A stretch of DNA of 25,382 nucleotides from positions 1-25,382 of the forward strand of contig JAAAKB020311103.1 in assembly GCA_010014835.2 (NCBI GenBank), in the 5' to 3' direction. The notes below the pieces were generated by a model that was not told the origin of the DNA, made no database searches, and saw only the letters and a program-made list of their open reading frames with translations. This document shows positions 1 through 20,400 of this stretch, in pieces (the first letter of the stretch is position 1; each line of letters opens with the position of its first letter). Both the position numbers and the translations under genes were made by a program. Origin of the DNA: Apostichopus leukothele. Taxonomy: Eukaryota > Echinodermata > Holothuroidea > Aspidochirotida > Stichopodidae.

Positions 1-108
1 GTCAACAACTCTGTAACTGGACGACATACATTAATCTTGGAGTGACTCGAACTTGGGACCTTATGATTGAAAGGCACAGGCGTTAACCACTGAGCCAACA
101 CTCCTAGT
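1..108 (-). repeat. tRNA-derived SINE fragment, cut by the window edge
   Basis: Read on the minus strand from about 108, it has TTGGCTCAGTGGTTAACGCC (pol III A box, D-arm) and AAGTTCGAGTCAC (B box, T-arm). The spacing is tRNA-like. The would-be T-stem does not pair properly, so this is a tRNA-derived repeat rather than a working tRNA gene. It lies in a GAA intron, opposite to the gene, and its far end is off the window. Confidence 0.6.
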
Positions 109-139
109 CCTGCCATACACTAAGTCCTGCCGTACACTA
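106..139. repeat. 17-base tandem duplication
   Basis: AGTCCTGCCATACACTA is followed directly by AGTCCTGCCGTACACTA, one mismatch. It sits at the head of the SINE fragment and may mark its insertion edge. Confidence 0.7.
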
Positions 140-232
140 CCAAGTGCAAAGTGGTATCATATGTCATTAATACAGAAGCATCTCTTTAAGGAGTGAACTC
201 ATTTCTCTCTATCTTTCAATTTAATGGTACAG

Positions 233-10721
<10,489 letters not shown>

Positions 10722-10923
10722 TAAAATCCATTGCAGAGCTTTCAACCCTGAACCACACAGCAGATTTCAAGTTTCCATCATTCCAAAATATTGATACCAT
10801 TTTATACTATTTGCATATTTTACTAGAAAAATTTAGCATTTTAATCTGACTATGTTGGATTTAACTTAAGTCCTGTTATTATCCACATATATTCTGATGT
10901 AGAATCGTAATGTATGAGAGATT

Positions 10924-11582
10924 TGAAACCCCTGGGAAAGTAATGAATAAGGGATTAGAACACCTCTCAAAGTAATGTGTAAGGGATTAGAACCCCATGG
11001 AAAGTAATGTGTAAGGGATTATAACCCCTTGGAAAGTAATGTGTAAGGGATTAGAACCTCTGGGAAAGTTTTGTGTAAGGGATAAGAACCCCTGGGAAAG
11101 TAATGTGTAAGGGGTTAGAACCCCTGGGAAAGTTTTGTGTAAGGGATTAGAACCTCTGGGAAAGTAATGTGTAAGGGATTAGAACCCCTGGGAAAGTAAT
11201 GTGTAAGGGATTAGAACCCCTGGGAAAGTATTGTGTAAGGGATTAGAACCCCTGGGAAAGTAATGTGTAAGGGATTAGAACCCCTCTGATCATAATGTGT
11301 AAGGGATTAGAACCCCTGGGAAAGTAATGTGTAAGGGATTAGAACCACAGGAATGTAATGTGTAAGGGATTAGAACCCCTGGGAAAGTATTGTGTAAGGA
11401 ATTAGAACCCCTGGGAAAGTAATGTGTAAGGGATAAGAACCCCTCTGATCATAATGTGTAAGGGATTAGAACCCCTGGGAAAGTAATGTGTAAGGGATTA
11501 GAACCCCTGGGAAAGTAATGTGTAAGGGATGAGAACCCCTGGGAATGTAATGTGTAAGGCATTAGATCCCCTGGGAAAGTAA
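10924..11582. repeat. Minisatellite, 32-base unit, about 20 copies
   Basis: Consecutive GTGTAAGGG starts lie 32 bases apart (10977, 11009, 11041 and onward). The unit runs GTGTAAGGGATTAGAACCCC followed by TGGGAAAGTAAT. Most copies differ by a few bases. A CTCTGATCATAAT variant appears twice, about 160 bases (five units) apart, suggesting a block duplication. It starts about 200 bases past the GAA stop and may lie in its 3' untranslated region. Confidence 0.95.
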
Positions 11583-14164
11583 TCTTGATGGCTGATTAGG
11601 ATTAGATTTTTACAATTTGTAGCAGATGCTGAATGATCTTTAAACTAGATACTAAAATATCATATTTCTACTTATTGCCGGATAAATTGACCATTGCCTC
11701 TAAACATGTATTCCTAGTCTGAAATAGCTTCTATTTAGGGTTACCATATTTCTTTTGGTTAAAAAATAGGACACTGCATTGTGGGCAGGGGTGCATCCTG
11801 GGACAGAGGTGTGAACTGTGAAGACAGGGCTTGTTGAGGGCTACATACCAAATGGTGGCATGTTTACAGCTTTATACACCAGTTTAGGTTAGCTTGAAAC
11901 TTCCCAAAATGTCCATTTTTACCAGAATTGTTCTAGGCAAAGGTTAGTTAATTAGTATGGTTTCAGCCAAAACTGATTAACTCACCCCAAATCTGTAGTC
12001 TAGTGCTTTTTGTCCCATTTTTGCATATCATAAAAAAAGGGAACTTTTTAAACTTCATTTTGTATTTTAAGACTTGTTCTGACTCTGAATGTCCTAACCT
12101 ATTTGAGTATAGTCAATTTCCTTTCTTTAGAATAAAATCAAAACAAAATTCAATAAATTTACAGTTCATTGTTAACTTTTTCTGTTTTGTAATGTGACCA
12201 TACCCAGTGCACTTTGTACATTTGATAATGAAGTCTACTGTAACAACAGACTGGCCAAGAGGATTTCATGATAGCAACAGCATGCCAAGATCTTTCCATA
12301 ATTCTTAATCATTAGGTCACTAGCCTTAAATTTCTGTGACTTTTTTCAAACTTTTTAGGATTTTCCAGTCAGTTTTGATTGTTCATGTATGTATTCTTTT
12401 TTATTATAGCAACAGAAAGGCCCAGATCCTTCCCTAAACAAAGGGTCATTAATTAGAACTGTATTGATGAAACAGTGAAGGGACATTTCTAATTTTTTAT
12501 GAAAGTTTGTAAAAAACACAACATCCTGCTGGATACATGCAGATGCAGAAATTAATATTTTATTTTTTTCTGAGAACTTTTGTGTGTCTATTTCATTAGG
12601 GGTTATTTTATTCATGACTCTGTGCTTTGTCCATATTTGTAGTATAGAAAAGTTTTTCCACTGAAATAAAAGTTATTGCATACTTTTCTGCACCATTATT
12701 GCCAAGACAACTACTTAAAGAGAGGATTTAATGTTGTAGATTATTTTGTTATATGATATAACCAAACTGTTGGTTCTCGCTGGTAAATTGTTCAACAGGG
12801 TTAGTAGTAGTTAGAAACAATATCTATATATATATCAGTACTAGATGGACTCTTCCAACAAAAGCATGGGAGTTTAACATAGCACTACACTAAAATGCAT
12901 GCCTACTTACAGGGATAAAAAATGCTAAATTTGTACATCACATAGCAAGTAAAAAGAAACAAATTGGTCCAACTCTCATTTTGATAGCTCATTCCATTGT
13001 TGAAAAAACAAACTTTTCTTCCATTTCATAACAATAAATTGTGATGCTACTCATGGTTAACACATCAAACAGTCTGTTTTTCATTAGTTTTCACTTTGCA
13101 AATGAGAGCCCCTGCTGTACACAATTGAAATCACTGTTCAGTGTGTGATGAAGTTGCTTGATCACACATTACCAACAAAATAGCACCCAGTCACACAACC
13201 GAAATACTATTCAAGGTTATCTAATCATTTCAACGTTACAAAAAAAAACAGTTTGAGGTGTGGTCCATCGGTGACATCACATATGCAATGAATTATCTGA
13301 ATAAAGTGAATACAATTCTGTATCTCAGCAAGGGCAAAAGCTGTTAATCTGGGAGTTGGGTCAATGTGCTTTGTATCTCAGTGTTATATATGTTATAATT
13401 CTCAGCCTTGTGTTTGTATCCCTTTGTAAGGACATTCCTTTCTATTATGAGTGAATGCCGTCTTTCTCTTATGTCTTCTGATATTCAGACTGGGTCTAGA
13501 TAGTAGGAGCTGTTGCTCTGAGCATCAATTCTATGCAATCTCTAGTATTTAAGTGTTTCAAACCTTGCCATGTTTTATGGAGTAATGTAAGTTAAAATAT
13601 GGTAAAAGCAATATAAATATTCTTTCAATTTTCTTGTTTCCTTTAAATTTGTTCTACTCCAAATGTGACCTGCTTCCATAGTGTTTACTATAACTGCTGT
13701 AAACACTAAATGAAAATATAATTATGAATACGATACAAACAACACTTCTCTCGTTTTCCCTCTTTTCATTATATTCTTCTATCAGTTATATTCAATTTCA
13801 AGAAATAGTAACTTTCACTAATGTTATAACAAAGAGGAAATCCTATCTGAATGGAACTTTAAGACGAAAAAAATCCCAAGAATTGCCTGACAGGAGAATA
13901 AGTTAAACTTTTCAACCACTCCTATTAAGTTCTTCCAGAAGTCCTTGTGTGACTGGTAATGATGGGCATAGGGGATGGTGGTTGACAAACATCCCACTAA
14001 AAAGACAATGTTTTTATACAAATTAGGTATTTGTTTCTCCTGTACTTCAACATTTGTGTGATTGGTTTTGAGATAGAGACCAGAATTCAGAAAGCTTCAG
14101 GTAACATTACTTTAGAGGATGGCAAGCATAATGTTGACGTGGCAGTGAAATCATCATGCCTCAT

Positions 14165-14220
14165 CCCACCCCCACCCACCTCACCTCTTATCCCTCCTCC
14201 TTGACACCCCCCTCCCCCCA
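14165..14220 (-). other. G-quadruplex-prone tract just past the PALB2 stop
   Basis: On the minus (PALB2 sense) strand there are runs of 6, 6, 3, 3, 5 and 3 G starting about 40 bases after the stop codon. It would lie in the 3' untranslated region of the mRNA. Confidence 0.55.
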
Positions 14221-14259
14221 TTTGGGAATTGGCTTCTACATCTATTTTTGTAGTCTCTT

Positions 14260-14467
14260 TCAAACTGTTCGTTTACATATCAGGAATAAATGAGGATCCT
14301 TGCCATTTAGAACCAAGAATTTTGAAGAGCTAGCAATCTGAGAGGTCTCTTTGTCTGGGCATGGAACCTCAGCGAGTGGCTGTCCCGTAAGGATGTCCCA
14401 AATCAAGGCCTTCTGATTGGAGAATAAAACTGAAAGGAACCGTTCACTGATGGCAGTATCTACAATC
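14260..14467 (-). CDS. PALB2: PALB2 exon 13 equivalent (last WD40 blade and stop)
   Basis: 208 bases including the stop, starting in phase 2 like human exon 13. It encodes IVDTAISERFLSVLFSN, ALIWDILTGQPLAEV and LNGKDPHLFLI, then ends CKRTV. Human ends TIAIWDLLLGQCTALL, GTDSHLLAG and FVYHYS. Length from the intron to the end is the same within one or two residues (68 versus 69). Confidence 0.9.
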
Positions 14468-17400
14468 CTGCAAAAGAGAAATGTTTTACAGATCTCTGTG
14501 TAAAGATTACCATGACAACAGCCTTTCATTTCATGAATGCTTTGCAGTAAATATATTGCTCACTCAAGTTTTTGAACAATGTTTTATTGGATGCTTAAAG
14601 GATATTCAGGTAGTCAATGGAAATGATTCATTTTAGAATAAATCATCGCTTGATATTCTCAAATTTAAAATGCATGTAGGTAGACAGGAGAACAATTAAA
14701 TCAGTTTTACCATTCTGACCTGAGAAAAACAGAGAAAGGGATTAAAGATTTATCAATTGTTCTTTTAAAGACATAATATCTGTATATGCTGTTTATTCAA
14801 TGCTTTAACATTGTCCTTACATTCATGTGTGGAAAACATTCACAAACCATCAGTGTTTAAATCTTTCTGTACATATATTAGTAATTTTCAACAAAATGAT
14901 GAATAGATCAGTTGAATATCTTAACATTTTCCGGCAACTTAGCTCCTTACTTGTGCTAGGAATTCATTATTTTGTTGCAAAATGTCAAATTAATTAGTAC
15001 TAAAAATTTCATCAAAAAATTCCGAAGAAAAGTAATGAATGGTCCACTTGTCTAATTTTACGACTGTCGGGAAACTTTTGAAACTATCATGCATAATTTG
15101 AAAATTTCAATTTATTGGAAAAAAAATCACATACTTATGTTTGAGTAGAAATTCATCATGTTTAAGGTAAAATGTTAACTTGATATTATAAGTAAAGAAC
15201 TTGATCATATTTCTGCAAAATATAAAATCATCTTGTTCTGAGTGAATCATTAAATGACTACTGTAAGTTGTAAAATCGCACAAAGTACCTGAGATGTGAA
15301 CAATTTGTCATTTATTTACAAATGTTTAAAGTCATTGCGTTTAAACATATAATCAATACGATACCTTTCTGGAAGTTTGTTGAGGTAGAAATGAGCAATG
15401 TAACATGTTGCAGGCTGATATTTTACCATTTTCATGGTACCTTAGCATCCCATAAAAATGGCATACATGCCAGGCTCCAAAAACAAATCTTTGATTGGTT
15501 ACTATTCTTGGAAGCCAATAATTATTAAGGAGAGAATTAGGGGGGGCACCTCTGGCTCTTAAGTTGATAGGAAGTGTATCAATTCTAAACAGAGGCTTAA
15601 TAAATACCCCAAATAGACTTTCCATAGACTATTGGTTTGCGGGCTATGTTGATCATGGAATACATGATAATGGTCGTTCTTAATATAGATTTGATTATTT
15701 CTGACACTGTTATCTACATAGGGATTGTTAAAGATACATACATGTAGACCTATTAATTAGAAGTAATGTTGCCAAAATAAGTCTCATAGACGAACCTGAG
15801 CGACTGGTACGAGCATGGAGGCTTGAAACTGGTGATCTGAAGGACGGTCTTGGTAGCTGGATTAAGAACACTTAAGGATAAATTGGAAGAACCTTGCGAT
15901 GAGATGATGAACAAAAGGCCCTGTATAGAAGAAGAAGAAAAAACAACATTTGAGGAAAATGTATCTAATGAACATTGTATGGATAATATCCTTGTGACGG
16001 GAAGAAGTGTGAAGTAACCAGGGAACATAACAACTGGATAAATTTAAAAACAGGTAAGGGAACAGGGAAAGCTGTGTTTGAAAATTTAAATGTTGTTGGT
16101 ACCATTTTTCCGAATGCCTGTCTGAACGCTTCGTCACTGATACCGCACAGTGGTTGATCTTAAAAGTTTCCACTCCATAAATGATTGGGGTCACCATTTA
16201 CATTATCACCACACTAAGCTGTACAATTATTTCCTTGCCTATAATCATCAAAGGTCATCACTCAGAGGTCATCTGAGGTCACTCAGAGATCATCACTCAG
16301 AAGAGTGACCGGTTGGGAAGACAGACTCACCTCTTCTGCCTTACTCCAAAGACACTGATCTACTTGAATCTTCCCCGGAGAATCTGCAAGATTGACACTG
16401 AGAACGGGAGCATCACTGTCTGGTGTCCTGAGTGAAAGAGTAGATGCGTTTATGAAAAGCATCGTATCTGGTTTAAATATAGTCAACATTTAATGGTATC
16501 ATACTTCTGATACATTGCACAGACTGTCTCAACAGGTAAACACAGGGTTGAAGGGTCTTCCAGTAGTCTGAGACAAATAAATTCCTGTTTGGACATACAC
16601 AATTATCCTAGAGGTCATCTACGTACTAGATGACCAGTGGTTGCCAGAATGACTGCTCAGCCAAACACCTCAATTTATTACCTTACTTTATTGAACAAGC
16701 CCATTTCCCATTTTTGAACAACTGAACGTCAAACTTGTTCCAATGATGGTCTCCACTGGTTTTTGAGAATCAGCCCCGATACAGATGCTTTTGTACAGTT
16801 TACTGTACAATACTTGAGAATGTATGAACACCTTTATCTTTGTTATGAAAGATATTCTCTTTCCTTCCTCAAAGAAGAACTAGGTTCCATTGTCAGTTAA
16901 ATAAATAACTGTCAAATAAATCTGTAAAATTGTCGCTGATATGCAGACTTCACTACCAGGTTGAATGCTATCCATTTCGTATTTATAATAGAGGGCTTTT
17001 CTGATGATCGACTTTAATGCTACCAAACCCTCACCTGAGAAAACTGCTCTTTAAGCAACAGCTTTTAGAAAAACCTGTGCAGATAAATATATTTCAGGGC
17101 CACTTTGGGCACAAAAATCAATTTTGATATCTTGTGGACCATTTAGAAAGCTCCGCTCGCAGTGGTGAGGTCAGAGGTCAGTTCCTGAGATGACACACAC
17201 AGCTCAGTAGAAACACATACAACTTTTACAACTGCAATGACATGTTAATATTGCATCACAAATTTAGAAGGAGAAGTGGTGTTGAATATTGTCCAAAGAG
17301 TGTTTTCATGGTTGTTATATGAAATTAAAACGACACGGTTTTAATGATTTATTTGAATTTATACAACAAAGTATGAACGTTAAACATTTAGTCCTGCAAC

Positions 17401-20400
17401 GAGGAGCCGACCACATCGTCAAATTAGCCCAAGAGGAGCATTCTTGAGGGTTAACATATTTGAAATATGAACATCCTGAAAAATGGAACAGATTCAAATC
17501 GACATTAGCAATCATTTTTGGCTGTTTTAATTGAGAATGCGGGTATCATGCTTAAAAATGTTTCCAAAGTCATCTTATAATTTTACATGGATGGCGTGAC
17601 TGTTCAATCTTCGTACGATCATCTTTAACCACAACCTGACAATAACATATAAGACATAGGTCACTGGTCTTTAGAAACAAGTGGGTGGAACACACTTGTT
17701 TATTCCAAACTATATCTAAGGTGGACTTTCAATAGTAGAGAACATTCTATACAAAGCAAGCAAAGCCATAGCTAAAAACTTGACCATTTTTAGCCCATTT
17801 GCAACTTTCCTCGGTTCAGTTTCTCTGTGAAAACCCTTCCATATCTTTTAAGAAGCTGCAGAAGTGCAAAATACACTTCTTTGTTATATTAATCTGCATT
17901 TGCTAGACATGATATGTATATATATTACCATAGAGAAAGGTGACACGATGAAAGACATAGATAGATGTTCGATGCACCCTTCACTGAAATGAAGCTATTA
18001 GCTTCCACTCCTTCCAAACAGTTTACCCTGCGATAATAAGAACAATAAAATTACCATAATAATGTGCTGCATCCTCTAAAGACCTGTGCTTTTATACCTC
18101 ACCATAAAAGTGAACTGGTATTGGTTCTAAATGCACCTCAGTTTATACATGGGTCATACAGGTTCAAAGTAGTTCTTAAAAGTGAACTGGTATTGGTTCT
18201 AAATGCACCTCAGTTTATACAAGGGTCATAGAGTCATAGGTCATTAGAGTGCTACAATACAGTTTAAAAACAACACAGACATATTTTTTAATTAATCTTG
18301 ACATTGTTGTGTAATTGACAAGATTTGAAAGGAAGTCTCATCATTGACAAAATGGAGTTAAATTGCACTAACTTTAAGAAAGATAACAGAAACAAAGTAA
18401 GTTGATATTATTGTTTTGAAATATATAAGTAACTACAAAACCAAAAAAGGAGAGTGTTATTGTATATCTGCTCTAAAGGTTAACCAATCTGAAATCAAAA
18501 TGGCTTATTCACCTTTGATCCATTTGATATGTACATCATCAGTAGCTTAAATGCATTTTCTCTAACACCCAAGCAAGAAGGCATAAGCCAATATCATTCT
18601 AGGCTATTTTTCTGATGGTCAACCTTTCGAGTGGATATATCATTTAATACTTTAACCATGGAATATAAACGGTTAAGTAATTGCTTCAGGAGAACCTTTA
18701 CAAGACAGGAAAAATTGCTGTGGTTAAGCACTATGGTAAAACTTCCTACTCTGTTGTTGAAAATGTAGATAGTATTGGTATGGAAATTTGCAGGTGCTGG
18801 GATAGTCCAACTTTCAGCTCTCATACTGTATGCTGTGTAAGGTCATGGCACATGAAAAACATCTATGCTTTGGTGACCTTAAGCATTAAGCCTCAAGGCG
18901 GTGACAAATTTGGTGTGTGTAAAGTAACTGGAGCAATTGCTTGTGGTATAAAACCATTAGCCATTTGAATATGCAATAAGTTGTCTGGGGCACAATGACA
19001 ATGGTATTATCGATACCAAAATGGTTGTGCGGGATGATGTTTTAAAATGATTGAATAACTTTGTAGACTCACTGCCAGAGTTTGAAGTTGTCTTTGATAT
19101 CAAAGAAGTGTATGTGACGATAAGAAGATCCAGCTCCCTCCATTACAGCACCCCTGTCAGCACCGTTCAGGAGAACGCTGATGCTCTCTGCATCTTGTAA
19201 CCTTCCCGAGAGTTTTTCCATCCTCATCTTCTCTGTATCTTCTTCAAAGCTGTGAGTTACAAAGCTGGGGAAAAAAATTGATACAAAGAATCAACCGATT
19301 TGTAACGTCAAGGTTCCATAAATGTGTTGATCATGATGTAGCATACAAGGCAATCAGTCTGGAAAAATAGTTTTGAAAATGACTTATTATTATTACTGAC
19401 AGATATAACATTTTTGATTGCTTTGCAATTGTGATTTTGAGGCTCCAAGCTCATTTTGTTCTCTCAAATAACTGTATTGATTAAGCCTTTGGTGGTATTA
19501 AATAATTGTGCTAGTAACCGACGGATGTTGTGACACTTAAGTTTGGTGGCCATACCTCCAAGTTTGAAACTAAACGTAGTCAAAAAGTTTTCTTCATTTT
19601 GAACCAATCACTGCATAAATGTCACTGAAACTGTGCCATATCCAACTAATAGCTAAATGAATGTACATAGGATATCTTATCATCCCGTTTTTCAAACAAA
19701 TCGGAAAAGAGTAAAAAACAATTTGCAGGACCCAAACCCAGTGACCTCTGGGTTACAAACCTTAGAGGTCACTGGTTCAAATCTCATTCTAGCCGGACAT
19801 TTTCATTTGTCTAAACTTGCCCAGTCAGTTTTTTCATTATTCATATACTGATATTTTCAAACCTCTTTATTAAATGCAATGATATCTTCCATTATCAACT
19901 TTAACACAAATCCTGGATTTTACATGGTTGTCAAGTGATCAATTACACAATATGGATAAATATCTAAAGATGGCAAATAATTTAAAAAAAATAAATGAAA
20001 AAAATCTCAAGACTCCCATAGCAGCAATTTCCAACTAAGAGTTGCTGGTATTAAACATTATAGTATAGTTCTAGTTTGTATTGTACAGTTTCCTCTTAGT
20101 ATGCACTGAAGTAACACTAAACACTCACAGATGGAAATCAAAAGTCATCCGATACGAACAGGGATGCTGTTACACGTGCAATATTATATTACATCAAAAT
20201 GAAAAGAAAATCACAGTAAACCAAAAGAAAGGCAAAGTATTGGTTTTAACCAAACACTGGTGGTTTTTTTACATCTTCTTTTCTTCATTTTTGTTATTCA
20301 GAATACTTTATCAAGCATCAAGAAAAACAATAATTTAGTAAGACACTAACAAGCTAAAAGTCTGAATTTTTAGACTCACTGGTAAAAAGGTGCAACCAAC

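Larger units (their letters stand above)
10722..14259. other. Intergenic region between convergent GAA and PALB2
   Basis: 3.5 kb holding the 3' untranslated parts of both genes (ends not defined), the 32-base minisatellite, and AT-rich sequence from about 11,600 to 14,150. Several AATAAA occur on either strand, for example near 12131 plus, but none can be chosen as the used poly-A signal. No further gene is seen. Confidence 0.7.

Noticed and set aside
41-108. Functional tRNA gene on the minus strand
   Set aside because: A and B boxes are present but the T-stem does not pair, so a SINE is the better call.
12355-12615. 86-codon minus-strand frame between the genes
   Set aside because: Low-complexity AT-rich translation with no similarity and no splice context.
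17315-17515. Minus-strand frame after a TTTTTCAG site
   Set aside because: No donor in a fitting phase and no similarity to the WD40 strands; exons 10 and 11 join without it.
18594-18968. Open frames on both strands (95 codons plus, 76 minus) in PALB2 intron 9
   Set aside because: Overlapping each other, no recognised motif, no splice or codon evidence.
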